Shown: positions 52,069 through 62,497, counted from the stretch's first letter. The stretch is 64,000 nucleotides of DNA from Helicobacter cetorum MIT 00-7128 (GCF_000259255.1 NC_017737.1:1674001-1738000), one strand, 5' to 3'. Made by a program: numbers and translations. Notes: generated from the sequence alone by a model not told the origin.

Positions 52069-53352
52069 TTGATAGATTTAGAGCTTGATATTAATGCTAG
52101 TGATAAATCGCTCTCGCACAGAGCGGTAATTTTTAGCCTACTAGCTCAAAAACCTTGCATAGTGCGCAATTTTTTAATGGGGAAAGATTGTTTAAGCTCA
52201 CTAGAAATCGCTCAAAACTTAGGGGCTAAAATAGATTATATTACACAAAATTCTTTTAAAATCACACCCCCACTTACCTTAAAAGAGCCTAACAAGATTT
52301 TAAATTGCAACAACTCTGGCACAAGCATGCGTTTATATGCAGGGCTTTTGAGCGCTCAAAAAGGGTTTTTTGTCTTAAGTGGGGATAGCTCATTAAACTC
52401 ACGCCCCATGAAAAGAATCATTGAGCCTTTGAATGCTTGTGGGGCAAAAATTTTAGCAAGAGAGAATAATCATTTGGCTCCGTTAGTTATCTTAGGAACC
52501 CACTTAAAAGCTTTTGATTATGAAAGCCCTATCGCTTCTGCTCAAGTAAAAAGCGCTTTAATTCTAGGTGCTTTACAAGCACAAGGTATAAGCACTTATA
52601 AAGAAAATGAGCTTAGTCGTAACCACACAGAAATCATGCTCAAAAGTTTGGGAGCTAACATTCAAAATAAGCAAGGTGTTTTAAAAATAACGCCTTTAGA
52701 AAAACCCCTAGATTCTTTTGATTTTAGTATTGCTAATGACCCATCAAGCGCATTCTTTTTCGCTCTAGCTTGCGTTATTGTGCCAAATAGCCGCATTCTT
52801 TTAAAAAATGTCTTACTCAATCCCACTCGCATAGAAGCTTTTGAAGTCTTAAAAAAAATGGGCGCTAAGATAGAGTATTTGATAAAATCCAAAGATTTAG
52901 AAATCATAGGCGATATTTATGTAGAGCATGCCCTTTTAAACGCTGTTACTATAGATAAAAATATCGCAAGCCTTATTGATGAAATCCCCGCCCTAAGTAT
53001 TGCCATGCTTTTTGCAAAAGGTAAGAGTAAAATCAAAAATGCTAAGGATTTACGAGCTAAAGAAAGCGATAGAATTAATGCCATTATTTCTAATCTCAAG
53101 GCTTTAAATTTGGAATGCGAAGAATTTGAAGATGGGTTTTGCATAGAAGGTTTAGAAAATGCAGAAAATTTAAAGCAACACTTTTCTAAGATTAAACCCC
53201 CTATGATTAAGAGCTTTAATGACCATAGAATTGCGATGAGTTTTGCTATTCTAGGCTTAGTGCTACCCTTAGAAATTGACAATTTAAAATGCGTTTCAAT
53301 TTCTTTCCCTAAATTCCATACAATACTTAAGCAACTCAAAGAAGGAAAATAA
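52069..53352 (+). CDS. aroA: EPSP synthase AroA
   Basis: 427 residues from a TTG start (AAAGGATAATTT upstream, 3 nt after pheT). Signature motifs NASDKSLSHRAVI, NCNNSGTSMRLYAGLL and a C-terminal FNDHRIAMSFA. Transfers enolpyruvate to shikimate 3-phosphate in aromatic amino-acid synthesis. Confidence 0.96.
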   Translation: MIDLELDINASDKSLSHRAVIFSLLAQKPCIVRNFLMGKDCLSSLEIAQNLGAKIDYITQNSFKITPPLTLKEPNKILNCNNSGTSMRLYAGLLSAQKGFFVLSGDSSLNSRPMKRIIEPLNACGAKILARENNHLAPLVILGTHLKAFDYESPIASAQVKSALILGALQAQGISTYKENELSRNHTEIMLKSLGANIQNKQGVLKITPLEKPLDSFDFSIANDPSSAFFFALACVIVPNSRILLKNVLLNPTRIEAFEVLKKMGAKIEYLIKSKDLEIIGDIYVEHALLNAVTIDKNIASLIDEIPALSIAMLFAKGKSKIKNAKDLRAKESDRINAIISNLKALNLECEEFEDGFCIEGLENAENLKQHFSKIKPPMIKSFNDHRIAMSFAILGLVLPLEIDNLKCVSISFPKFHTILKQLKEGK

Positions 53353-53353
53353 C

Positions 53354-54178
53354 ATGGAAATTAAAATGGCTAAGGATTATGGCTTTTGCTTTGGGGTAAA
53401 AAGAGCTATACAAATTGCTGAAAAAAATGAAAACAGCTTGATTTTTGGCTCGCTCATTCATAACGCTAAAGAAATCAATCGTTTAGAAAAAAACTTCAAT
53501 GTGAAAATTGAAGAAGACCCTAAAAAAATCTCTAAAGACAAGAGCGTGATTATAAGAACTCATGGCATTCCTAAACAAGATTTAGAATATTTGAAAAGTA
53601 AAGGGATAAAAATCACTGATGCAACTTGTCCGTATGTGATTAAACCCCAACAAATTGTAGAATCTATGAGTAAAGAAGGCTATCAAATCGTGCTTTTTGG
53701 AGATATTAACCACCCTGAAGTAAAAGGTGTAATTAGCTATTCTACAAGCGAAACCTTAGCTATCAATTCCTTAGAAGAATTACAAGAAAAAAAGTTACAA
53801 AAAAAAGTGGCTTTAGTCTCTCAAACCACCAAACAAACCCCAAAACTCTTACAAATCGCTTCCTATCTCATTGAGAGATGCCCTGAAGTGCGTATTTTTA
53901 ATACGATTTGTAACGCTACTTCACACAACCAAAAAGCCGCTTTAGATTTGAGTAAAGAAGTGGATATTATGATAGTCGTAGGTGGGAAGACTTCTTCAAA
54001 CACCAAACAACTCTTAAATATTGCTAAACAGCATTGTAAAGATAGTTACTTGGTAGAAGATGAAAATGAGTTAGAAATTGAATGGTTTAAAGGCAAAAAA
54101 TTGTGCGGAATTACAGCTGGAGCCTCCACACCTGATTGGATTATAGAAAAAGTTAAGCAAAAAATTAGTGCATTTTAA
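53354..54178 (+). CDS. ispH: HMBPP reductase IspH (LytB)
   Basis: 274 residues. The three cluster-binding Cys are in GFCFGVKRA (about 12), TDATCPYV and NTICNATSHNQ, with GITAGASTPDW near the end. Last step of the MEP isoprenoid pathway. Begins 1 nt after the aroA stop codon. Confidence 0.97.
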   Translation: MEIKMAKDYGFCFGVKRAIQIAEKNENSLIFGSLIHNAKEINRLEKNFNVKIEEDPKKISKDKSVIIRTHGIPKQDLEYLKSKGIKITDATCPYVIKPQQIVESMSKEGYQIVLFGDINHPEVKGVISYSTSETLAINSLEELQEKKLQKKVALVSQTTKQTPKLLQIASYLIERCPEVRIFNTICNATSHNQKAALDLSKEVDIMIVVGGKTSSNTKQLLNIAKQHCKDSYLVEDENELEIEWFKGKKLCGITAGASTPDWIIEKVKQKISAF

Positions 54179-54294
54179 GGAATTTTTGACATTTTTTCTT
54201 AAAAAGTGCGCTAAATTTTGATTTTTAAACGATTTTGTAAGCCAAAAAAAGATAGAATACTACTAAGTAGTTTTATTTTATTATAAGGTAGCTA

Positions 54295-55953
54295 ATGAGC
54301 AAAGTAGATAATCAAGTCATTTCTGACGAGGATGAAGATTTCGTAACACTTTTTGAAAAACAAGAAGAGGCGTTAGAGAATGGCACAATTAAAGAAGGGC
54401 TAATCGTTTCAATCAATGAAAATGATGGCTATGCAATGGTAAGTGTTGGCGGTAAGACAGAGGGTCGTTTGCCCTTAAACGAGATTACCGATGAACATGG
54501 CAAGTTAAAGTATCATAAAAATGATTCTATTGTAGTGCATGTTTCTGAAAGAGGTGAACGCCCTAATGTGTCTCACAAAAAAGCTATTACCCAACAAAAA
54601 GTTATATCTAAAATCCAAGAATTGGGCGATGGATACAAAGATGTGATTATTGAGGGCAAGATTGTAGCCAAAAATAAAGGTGGCTATATTGTGGAATCAG
54701 AGGGAGTAGAATACTTCTTATCTCGTGCGCTCTCTTCTTTAAGACATGATGCTAATCATATAGGCAAACGCATTAAGGCTTGCATTACTCGTGTAGATAA
54801 AGAAAATCACTCTATCGCACTTTCTCGCAAACGCTTTTTTGAAATTAATGATAAGCGCCAACTTGAAATTTCTAAAAAACTATTGGAAAGTCAAGAGCCG
54901 ATTTTGGGCATAGTAAGACAGATTACAAGCTTTGGTATTTTTGTAGAAGTGGAGGGTATTGAGGGATTAGTGCATTATTCTGAAATCAGCCACAAAGGTC
55001 CCGTAAACCCTGAAAAGTATTATAAAGAGGGCGATGAAGTTTATGTCAAAGCTATTGCTTATGACGAAGAAAAAAGACGCCTCTCTCTTTCAATCAAAGC
55101 CACTACCGAAGACCCATGGGAAGAAATCCAAGATAAACTCAAGCCCGGCTATGCCATTAAGGTTGTGGTAAGCAACATTGAAGATTATGGCGCTTTTGTA
55201 GATATTGGTAATGATATTGAGGGCTTTTTACATGTTTCTGAAATTTCTTGGGATAAGAATGTTAAGCACCCTAACAAATACCTAAGCGTAGGACAAGAAA
55301 TTGATGTAAAAATCATTGAAATTGACTCTAAAAATCGCCGCTTAAGAGTGTCTTTAAAACAACTCACTAACAGACCTTTTGATGATTTTGAGGCTAAGTA
55401 TCAAGTAGGCGATGTCTTAGAGGGTAAAGTTGCTACTTTAACTGATTTTGGAGCTTTCTTGGATTTAGGTGGTGTAGATGGCTTATTGCATAACCATGAT
55501 GCTTTTTGGGATAAAGACAAAAAGTGCAAAGACCACTATAATGTTGGCGATGTGCTTAAAGTAAAAATTCTTAAAATCAATAAAAAAGACAAGAAAATCT
55601 CTTTAAGCTCTAAACATTTGATGCCTTCACCCACTGAAGAATTCGCCCAAAAGCACAAAATAGACGACATCATTAAGGGCAAAGTGGTTAGCATTAAAGA
55701 TTTTGGTGTGTTTGTCCATGCTGATGGTATTGATATACTTATCAAGAATGAAGACTTAAGCCCTTTGAAAAAAGAAGAAGTTCAAATGGGCGAAGAAATC
55801 ACAAGCGTGATTGTTGCCATTGAAAAATCCAACAATAAAGTGCGTGCTTCTGTGCATCGTTTGGAGCGTAAAAAAGAAAAAGAAGAATTGCAAGCCTTTA
55901 ATGCAAGCGATGACAAGATGACCTTGGGTGATATTCTTAAAGAAAAACTTTAA
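54295..55953 (+). CDS. rpsA: Ribosomal protein S1
   Basis: 552 residues with six S1 RNA-binding repeats; the best are GIVRQITSFGIFVEVEGIEG, VVVSNIEDYGAFVDIGND and GKVVSIKDFGVFVHADGID. Acidic N-terminus (SDEDEDF) for ribosome docking. Binds mRNA at the 30S subunit. Upstream gap of 116 nt with TAAGGTAGCT before the ATG. Confidence 0.96.
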   Translation: MSKVDNQVISDEDEDFVTLFEKQEEALENGTIKEGLIVSINENDGYAMVSVGGKTEGRLPLNEITDEHGKLKYHKNDSIVVHVSERGERPNVSHKKAITQQKVISKIQELGDGYKDVIIEGKIVAKNKGGYIVESEGVEYFLSRALSSLRHDANHIGKRIKACITRVDKENHSIALSRKRFFEINDKRQLEISKKLLESQEPILGIVRQITSFGIFVEVEGIEGLVHYSEISHKGPVNPEKYYKEGDEVYVKAIAYDEEKRRLSLSIKATTEDPWEEIQDKLKPGYAIKVVVSNIEDYGAFVDIGNDIEGFLHVSEISWDKNVKHPNKYLSVGQEIDVKIIEIDSKNRRLRVSLKQLTNRPFDDFEAKYQVGDVLEGKVATLTDFGAFLDLGGVDGLLHNHDAFWDKDKKCKDHYNVGDVLKVKILKINKKDKKISLSSKHLMPSPTEEFAQKHKIDDIIKGKVVSIKDFGVFVHADGIDILIKNEDLSPLKKEEVQMGEEITSVIVAIEKSNNKVRASVHRLERKKEKEELQAFNASDDKMTLGDILKEKL

Positions 55954-55968
55954 GAGTATTAAAAGAGC

Positions 55969-56454
55969 ATGAGATTTAAAACAACTCTTGTTCTTATCTC
56001 TCTAGCCATTGCTCTTGGCTCCTTAGCCTATTTATTTTTGCATCTTAATAAAGAGATTCCTCCAACCTCTCCAATCAGTCAAGCAAAAAAGCCAAGAGAA
56101 CCCAAAATTATAAAGACAATTGATGATATTCTTTTAGAAGACCCTGATTTTGATGACGATAAATCATCTAATGACACACTTTCAAAATCCCCCACAAATT
56201 ATCCTGTTGTAGAACGCCACTTTGAAGTCTCTTTTGATAAACATGCGTTTCAAAGCTCTAAACTGCTTGTTAAAGATTTAGAAGAATACCAATTTTTATG
56301 TTTAAAAGAAATCTTAAAGCAAGAAAAGATTGAATTTGCCTACGATAACACTCCCAAACAATCCAACATGATAATTTATTTAGATGATTCTAAACGAGAA
56401 CGCCTTTTAGAAGACTTGAAATATTACAAAATACGCTATCATGCCATTCCATAA
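55969..56454 (+). CDS. Membrane-anchored protein of unknown function (HP0398-like)
   Basis: 161 residues with an N-terminal TM helix (TLVLISLAIALGSLAYLFLH), a Pro/Ser linker, and a soluble C-terminal alpha/beta half ending YYKIRYHAIP. It lies 15 nt after rpsA and 18 nt before serA. Probably periplasmic domain on an inner-membrane anchor. No family recognised. Confidence 0.75.
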   Translation: MRFKTTLVLISLAIALGSLAYLFLHLNKEIPPTSPISQAKKPREPKIIKTIDDILLEDPDFDDDKSSNDTLSKSPTNYPVVERHFEVSFDKHAFQSSKLLVKDLEEYQFLCLKEILKQEKIEFAYDNTPKQSNMIIYLDDSKRERLLEDLKYYKIRYHAIP

Positions 56455-56472
56455 AATCTTAAAGGAATTTTT

Positions 56473-58047
56473 ATGTATCAAGTAGCCATTTGCGACCCAA
56501 TTCACACTAAGGGCATTGAGCTTTTAGAAGCTCAAAAAGATATTATCTTGCATGATTATTCTGCATGCCCTAAAACAGAGCTTTTAGAAAAGCTTATCCC
56601 TATGGATGCCCTTATTACTCGTAGTATGACCCCTATTACAAGCGATTTTTTAAGTCCTTTAACTAATTTAAAATCCATTGTAAGAGCGGGTGTGGGCGTG
56701 GATAATATTGATTTGGAAAGCTGTTCTCAAAAAGGTATTGTGGTCATGAATATTCCTACCGCTAACACCATTGCTGCAGTAGAATTGACTATGGCGCATA
56801 TCATTAATGCAGTGCGAACATTTCCTGGCGCTAATGAACAAATCAAACACCAGAGATTGTGGAAACGAGAAGATTGGTATGGCACAGAATTAAAAGGTAA
56901 AAAACTAGGCATTATTGGCTTTGGAAATATTGGCTCAAGGGTGGGCATTAGAGCCAAAGCTTTTGAAATGGAAGTTCTAGCCTATGACCCTTATATCCCT
57001 TCTTCAAAAGCCACTGACTTGGGGGCGATTTATACGAAAAATTTTGAAGATATTTTACAATGCGATATTATCACTATCCATACCCCTAAAAATGAAGAAA
57101 CCATTAACATAATAGGCACTAAAGAAATTGAACGCATGAAAAAAGGGGTTATCTTAATCAATTGCGCTAGGGGTGGGCTTTATAACGAAGACGCCCTTTA
57201 TGAAGCCCTAGAGACCAAAAAAGTGCGTTGGCTTGGTATTGATGTCTTTTCTAAAGAACCTGGCATTCATAACAAGCTCTTAGACTTACCTAATGTCTAT
57301 GCAACCCCTCATATTGGTGCTAACACCTTAGAATCTCAAGAAGAAATTTCTAAACAAGCCGCACAAGGGGTTATGGAGTCTTTAAGGGGTTCAAGCCACC
57401 CGCATGCTCTCAATTTGCCTATGCAAGTTTTTGAACCTAGCATGAAAGCTTACTTAAATTTAGCTCAAAAATTAGGCTATTTTGCTAGTCAAATCCATAA
57501 GGGTGTTTGCCATAAGATTGAGTTTAATCTTTGTGGAGAGATTAGCAAGCACGAAGATGCCCTTGTAGCCTTTATGCTCGTAGGTGTGTTAAAACCTATT
57601 GTAGGGGATAAAATCAATTATATTAACGCCCCCTTTGTGGCAAAAGAAAGGGGTATTGAAATCCAAGTTACTCTCAAAGAAAGTGCATCACCTTATAAAA
57701 ACATGCTCTCTTTAACTTTAAATGCAACCAATGGCACAATGAGTGTGAGTGGCACCGTGTTTGAAGAAGATATTTTAAAACTCACTAATATTAATGGTTT
57801 TGATATTGATATAGAACCAAAGGGTAAAATGCTTTTATTTAGAAACACGGACATTCCAGGTGTTATTGGAAATGTGGGGAATGCGTTTGCTAGGCATAGT
57901 ATCAATATCGCTGATTTTCGTTTGGGGCGTAACGCACAAAAAGAAGCCCTAGCACTTATTATTGTAGATGAAGAAGTTTCTTTGGAAGTTTTAGAAGAGC
58001 TTAAAAATATTCCTGCATGCTTAAGCGTTCATCATGTTATCATCTAA
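56473..58047 (+). CDS. serA: D-3-phosphoglycerate dehydrogenase SerA
   Basis: 524 residues. NAD-binding IIGFGNIGSRVGI (about 147), catalytic Arg in INCARGGLYNEDAL, Glu in SKEPG and His in TPHIGANT, followed by the ASB and a C-terminal ACT domain (LFRNTDIPGVIGNVG). First step of serine synthesis; the ACT domain suggests serine feedback. Confidence 0.95.
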   Translation: MYQVAICDPIHTKGIELLEAQKDIILHDYSACPKTELLEKLIPMDALITRSMTPITSDFLSPLTNLKSIVRAGVGVDNIDLESCSQKGIVVMNIPTANTIAAVELTMAHIINAVRTFPGANEQIKHQRLWKREDWYGTELKGKKLGIIGFGNIGSRVGIRAKAFEMEVLAYDPYIPSSKATDLGAIYTKNFEDILQCDIITIHTPKNEETINIIGTKEIERMKKGVILINCARGGLYNEDALYEALETKKVRWLGIDVFSKEPGIHNKLLDLPNVYATPHIGANTLESQEEISKQAAQGVMESLRGSSHPHALNLPMQVFEPSMKAYLNLAQKLGYFASQIHKGVCHKIEFNLCGEISKHEDALVAFMLVGVLKPIVGDKINYINAPFVAKERGIEIQVTLKESASPYKNMLSLTLNATNGTMSVSGTVFEEDILKLTNINGFDIDIEPKGKMLLFRNTDIPGVIGNVGNAFARHSINIADFRLGRNAQKEALALIIVDEEVSLEVLEELKNIPACLSVHHVII

Positions 58048-58059
58048 GGTTATTTGAGA

Positions 58060-59913
58060 ATGCGAGATTTTTTAGAACTTTTAAAAGAGCATGATGAATT
58101 AGAAATCATTGATACCCCCCTTGATGTGGAACTAGAAATCGCTCATCTAGCCTACATAGAAGCTAAAAAACCTAATGGGGGAAAAGCCCTATTATTTAAT
58201 CGCCCCATAAAAAAAGTCAAACACCAAACAAAAGTGTTTGAAATGCCTGTTTTAATGAATGCTTTTGGTTCGTTTAAACGCTTGGAGCTTTTATTAAAAA
58301 CCCCTATAGAGAGTTTGCAACAACGCATGCAAGCTTTCTTACATTTTAATGCCCCTAAAAATTTTACTGAGAGTTTGAAGGCTTTAAAAGACTTATGGAC
58401 TTTAAGACACATTTTTCCTAAAAAAACCACTCGCCCTAGAAATCTCATCATCAAGCAAGATGAAGAAGTCAACTTATTTGATTTGCCCATTTTAAAAACT
58501 TGGGAAAAAGATGGTGGGGCATTCATCACTATGGGACAAGTCTATACCCAAAGCCTAGATAATAAGAAAAAGAATGTAGGCATGTATCGCTTACAAGTCT
58601 ATGACAAAAACCATTTAGGCTTACATTGGCAAATCCATAAAGACTCTCAACTCTTTTTCCACGAGTATGCTAAGGCTAAAGTAAAAATGCCTATAAGTAT
58701 CGCAATTGGAGGAGATTTACTCTATACATGGTGTGCTACAGCCCCCTTACCCTATGGCATTTATGAGTTAATGCTCTATGGATTTATTAGAGAGAAAAAA
58801 GCACAAGTTATGCCGTGTTTGAGTAATGCTTTGAATGTGCCAAAAGATTGTGATATCGTTATAGAAGGGTTTGTGGATTGTGAAAAATTAGAGCTTGAAG
58901 GACCTTTTGGAGACCATACTGGTTATTATACCCCCATTGAGCCTTACCCCATCTTAGAAGTTAAAACCATTAGTTACAAAAAAGACGCCATTTACTTAGC
59001 CACCGTAGTGGGTAAGCCCCCCTTAGAAGACAAATACATGGGATATTTAACAGAACGCTTATTTTTGCCCCTGCTTAAAACAAACACCCCAAGTCTCATA
59101 GATTATTACATGCCAGAAAATGGAGCTTTTCATAATTTAATTTTAGCTCAAATAAACACACACTACAACGCCCATGCCAAACAAATCATGCATGCTTTTT
59201 GGGGTGTGGGGCAAATGAGTTTTGTCAAACATGCGGTTTTTGTGAATATTGATGCTCCAAATTTAAGAGACACTAACGCCATCATTGAATATATATTAAA
59301 AAATTTTTCTACCCAAAAGGTGCTAATCTCTCAGGGCGTGTGCGATGCACTAGATCATGCAAGCCCTGAATATGCTATGGGGGGCAAACTTGGTATTGAT
59401 GCCACAACTAAAAGCGATACCCCCTATCCTACGCTTTTAAACGATGATTCATTATTAAGGCTTTTACAAGATAAAATGCCAAACATCATTCTTTTGAAAC
59501 AATATTATACGCACACTAACAATCCCATTTGTGTAGTTAGCGTAGAAAAGAAAGACAAGAGTATCATTGAACTAAGTAAAAACTTGCTAGGTTTTGAAGA
59601 GTATTTACGCATTGTAGTATTTGTAGAGCATAGAAGCAATGATTTAAACAACCCCTACATGCTATTATGGCGTGTAACTAACAATATTGACGCACAGCGT
59701 GATATTCTCATCTCTAAGCATTGTTTTTTTATAGACGCTACTAATAAGGGTGTTATGGACAAGCATTTTAGAGAATGGCCTTTAGAAACTGATTGCTCCA
59801 TAGAAGTCATAGAAAGTTTGAAAAATAAAGGGCTTTTAAAAGATTTTGAAAACTTAAATCAAAAATTTCATCTCACGCACTCTTTTAGCACGCATAAGGA
59901 AGAGTTATGTTAG
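58060..59913 (+). CDS. ubiD: UbiD-family decarboxylase
   Basis: About 617 residues from ATG 58060 (MRDFLELL); a TTG two codons earlier is possible. VYGD-type motifs are AIGGDLLYTWCAT, EGFVDCEKLELEGPFGDHTGYYTP (the E-x-x-x-R-like proton-donor region) and YMGYLTERLFLP. UbiD enzymes use prenylated FMN from UbiX to decarboxylate aromatic acids; in Helicobacter, which makes menaquinone by the futalosine route, the substrate is more likely a menaquinone precursor (MqnP/L-type role) than a ubiquinone one. Equals HP0396. Confidence 0.85.
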   Translation: MRDFLELLKEHDELEIIDTPLDVELEIAHLAYIEAKKPNGGKALLFNRPIKKVKHQTKVFEMPVLMNAFGSFKRLELLLKTPIESLQQRMQAFLHFNAPKNFTESLKALKDLWTLRHIFPKKTTRPRNLIIKQDEEVNLFDLPILKTWEKDGGAFITMGQVYTQSLDNKKKNVGMYRLQVYDKNHLGLHWQIHKDSQLFFHEYAKAKVKMPISIAIGGDLLYTWCATAPLPYGIYELMLYGFIREKKAQVMPCLSNALNVPKDCDIVIEGFVDCEKLELEGPFGDHTGYYTPIEPYPILEVKTISYKKDAIYLATVVGKPPLEDKYMGYLTERLFLPLLKTNTPSLIDYYMPENGAFHNLILAQINTHYNAHAKQIMHAFWGVGQMSFVKHAVFVNIDAPNLRDTNAIIEYILKNFSTQKVLISQGVCDALDHASPEYAMGGKLGIDATTKSDTPYPTLLNDDSLLRLLQDKMPNIILLKQYYTHTNNPICVVSVEKKDKSIIELSKNLLGFEEYLRIVVFVEHRSNDLNNPYMLLWRVTNNIDAQRDILISKHCFFIDATNKGVMDKHFREWPLETDCSIEVIESLKNKGLLKDFENLNQKFHLTHSFSTHKEELC

Positions 59914-60572
59914 ATTATAAGCAAAGAATTGACACCCTAATTTCTACAATAGAAAAAGCTCGCATCGCTTATTCAAGACACCATGTCGTAAAAATAGTGG
60001 CTATTTCAAAAAACGCTTCCATAGAAGCCATTCAAAATTACTATGATTGCTCTCAAAGGGCTTTTGGAGAAAATAAAGTTCAAGATTTAAAAACTAAAAT
60101 GCAAAGCTTAGAGCATTTACCCCTTGAATGGCACATGGTAGGCTCTTTACAAGAGAATAAAATTAACACCCTTTTGAGTTTAAAACCAGCCCTTTTACAT
60201 TCTTTAGACTCTTTAAAACTTGCTTTAAGCATAGAAAAGCGTTGTGAAAAACTAGGCGTTACTTTAAACGCCCTTTTACAAGTTAATAGTGCGTATGAAG
60301 AAAGTAAAAGCGGAGTAATGCCAGAAGTTGTGCTTGAAACTTATGCTCAAATTAAAGAGTCTTGCAAGCATATCACATTAAAAGGGCTTATGTGTATGGG
60401 AGCTCATAGTGATGATGAAAAGAAAATTGAAAAATCCTTTGTTATTACTAAAAAACTTTTTGACAAACTAGAGAATGCAAGCATTCTTTCAATGGGCATG
60501 AGCAGTGATTTTGAATTAGCTATTGCTTGTGGGGCTAATCTTTTAAGGATTGGCTCTCATCTATTTAAATAA
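59907..60572 (+). CDS. yggS: PLP homeostasis protein YggS/PROSC
   Basis: 221 residues. PLP-lysine in KIVAISKNAS (about 36), FGENKVQDL, EWHMVGSLQENK, MGMSSDFELAIACGANLLRIG at the end. It balances free pyridoxal phosphate. It overlaps the ubiD end by 7 nt (ATGTTAG). Confidence 0.93.
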   Translation: MLDYKQRIDTLISTIEKARIAYSRHHVVKIVAISKNASIEAIQNYYDCSQRAFGENKVQDLKTKMQSLEHLPLEWHMVGSLQENKINTLLSLKPALLHSLDSLKLALSIEKRCEKLGVTLNALLQVNSAYEESKSGVMPEVVLETYAQIKESCKHITLKGLMCMGAHSDDEKKIEKSFVITKKLFDKLENASILSMGMSSDFELAIACGANLLRIGSHLFK

Positions 60573-60581
60573 GGAATGGAT

Positions 60582-60782
60582 ATGAAAGTTATGATTAATG
60601 GCGAAACTAAAGAATTACCTAAAGATTGCAATGTCTCCCAAGCGCTTGAATTTTTGCAAATCAACCCAGAAATTCTTATGATTGCTTTAAATTGCATGGG
60701 TTTAAAAAGGGAGTTATGGGATAGCACCCTTTTAAAAGAAAATGACAAATTAGAATGCTTGCAATTTATGGGTGGTGGGTGA
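60582..60782 (+). CDS. thiS: Sulfur carrier protein ThiS
   Basis: 66 residues from ATG 60582 (MKVMINGETKELP), 5-6 nt after AAGGA; an ATG two codons earlier sits too close. Ubiquitin-like fold with C-terminal FMGGG, whose last glycine would be adenylated by ThiF and loaded with sulfur for thiazole synthesis. A thiG lies at 13370; an ordinary thiF is not in the window. It sits between yggS and a metallophosphoesterase, where I do not recall a gene in H. pylori. Confidence 0.9.
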   Translation: MKVMINGETKELPKDCNVSQALEFLQINPEILMIALNCMGLKRELWDSTLLKENDKLECLQFMGGG

Positions 60783-60783
60783 T

Positions 60784-61539
60784 TTGAATAAAGAATATAA
60801 ATTGCAAATTGGAGCTATCTTTATCTCTGATGCGCATTTTTTACCTAAAAGCTCTCATTTAATTGAGTTGCTTAAAAAACTTTTACAAACTAAACCCCCA
60901 CAAATCTTTTTTATGGGTGATATTTTTCATGCGCTTGTGGGCTACTTGCCCTTAGATAGCGTTGAAAAAGAAATTATTGATTTAATCAATGCGTTAAGCA
61001 AAACTTCGCAAGTCTTTTATTTTGAAGGCAATCATGACTTTGGCATGCGTTTTATTCTTAATCCTAGTGTTATAGTTTTTAAACGCAAGCACCAACCCGC
61101 ATTATTTCAATTCAATGACAAACGCTTTTTACTAGCCCATGGGGATTTGTTTATCACCAAAGCGTATGAATTTTATATCACACAGCTTACTTCCACTTGG
61201 GCGAGATTTTTTTTAAGTTTTCTAAACTTAATGAGCTTTAAAACCCTATACCCCCTTTTTAAAAAGCTCATCTATAAAAAGCCCATTCGCCATTGGGAGC
61301 TAGAGTCAGCCAAATTACAATCTTTTATTGAAAAACGCCTAAAAGCCTATCAAAACTATATCGCACAAAAAGGTCTTAAAGGAATTGATGGCATTATAGA
61401 GGGGCATTTTCATATTAAGCAAACAACCTCTTTGTGTCTTTCGCATAATAAATACACGCTTTTTTATTGCCCTTTGCCGTCTTTTTATAATCAACAAAGT
61501 ATTTTTAAGGTATCATTAGACACTTTAGAACTATTTTAA
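60784..61539 (+). CDS. Metallophosphoesterase (LpxH-like)
   Basis: About 251 residues from TTG 60784 (MNKEYKLQIGAIF); an upstream ATG at 60772 overlaps thiS more. Binuclear-metal motifs in order: ISDAHF, FFMGDIFH, FEGNHDFG, LAHGDL and EGHFHI. This is the calcineurin-like set of LpxH-type UDP-diacylglucosamine pyrophosphatases, but the LpxH assignment is not certain. Equals HP0394. Confidence 0.75.
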   Translation: MNKEYKLQIGAIFISDAHFLPKSSHLIELLKKLLQTKPPQIFFMGDIFHALVGYLPLDSVEKEIIDLINALSKTSQVFYFEGNHDFGMRFILNPSVIVFKRKHQPALFQFNDKRFLLAHGDLFITKAYEFYITQLTSTWARFFLSFLNLMSFKTLYPLFKKLIYKKPIRHWELESAKLQSFIEKRLKAYQNYIAQKGLKGIDGIIEGHFHIKQTTSLCLSHNKYTLFYCPLPSFYNQQSIFKVSLDTLELF

Positions 61540-61558
61540 TCCTAAGGTATTTAAAGTT

Positions 61559-62497
61559 ATGACAAACAAAGCATCAAGCGCTTTAAAATTAAGCGAAATA
61601 GAATTAGTAGATTTTCGCATTTATGGCATACAAAATAATATCCCCTATGAGGGTATTTATGGGATTAATGTTGCCAAAGTTCAAGAAATTATTCCCATGC
61701 CCACCATCTTTGAATACCCTACCGATTTGGACTATATTATTGGTGTATTTGATTTACGCTCTACAATTATTCCGCTTGTGGATTTATCCAAATGGATAGG
61801 AATCACTGCTGATTCAAGCAAAGATGAAGAAAAAACCGTTATTATCACTGAATTTAATAATGTCAAAATGGGCTTTTTAGTCCATTCAGCAAGGCGTATT
61901 AGACGCATTAGCTGGAAAGATGTAGAACCTGCAACTTTTAGCGCCTCAAATAATATTAATAAAGAAAAAATCACCGGTCTTACACGCATTGAAAACGACC
62001 AAACTTTGCTGATTTTAGACTTGGAGAGCATTTTAGATGATTTAGGGCTTAATGAGGTCTCAAAAGATGTTCCCGAGGAGTTTCCACAACAAAGTTTTGA
62101 AGGTGATGTTTTATTCTTAGATGATAGTAAAACCGCTAGAAAAACCCTAAAAAACCACTTAAGCAAATTAGGATTTAATATCACAGAGGCTGTAGATGGC
62201 GAAGATGGCTTGGCAAAACTAGAAAAACTATACGAGCAATATGGTAGCGAGCTAAGAAAACATTTGAAGTTTATCATCTCTGATGTAGAAATGCCCAAAA
62301 TGGATGGCTACCACTTCTTGTTTAAAATTCAAGAAGATGCTCGCTTTGCCAATATTCCTGTAATTTTTAATTCTTCAATTTGTGATAATTACAGCGCTGA
62401 AAAAGCTAAGGAAATGGGAGCTAGTGTCTATTTAGTCAAATTTGATGCAGAAAAATTCTTAGAAGAAATTTCTAAAATTTTGGATAAGAATGTTTGA
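61559..62497 (+). CDS. cheV: Chemotaxis coupling/response protein CheV
   Basis: 312 residues: a CheW domain (about 15-165, with GINVAKVQEIIPM and IGVFDLRSTIIPLVDL) and a receiver domain (about 185-312, LFLDDSKTAR, then the phospho-Asp in FIISDVEMPKMDGY, and the KT-region VYLVKFDA). Position equals HP0393, CheV3. It couples receptors to CheA and may be phosphorylated as a sink. Confidence 0.93.
   Translation: MTNKASSALKLSEIELVDFRIYGIQNNIPYEGIYGINVAKVQEIIPMPTIFEYPTDLDYIIGVFDLRSTIIPLVDLSKWIGITADSSKDEEKTVIITEFNNVKMGFLVHSARRIRRISWKDVEPATFSASNNINKEKITGLTRIENDQTLLILDLESILDDLGLNEVSKDVPEEFPQQSFEGDVLFLDDSKTARKTLKNHLSKLGFNITEAVDGEDGLAKLEKLYEQYGSELRKHLKFIISDVEMPKMDGYHFLFKIQEDARFANIPVIFNSSICDNYSAEKAKEMGASVYLVKFDAEKFLEEISKILDKNV

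Noticed and set aside
61732-62298. 188-codon minus-strand ORF within cheV
   Set aside because: Antisense shadow of the CheW/receiver coding sequence, Ser/Phe/Lys-rich.
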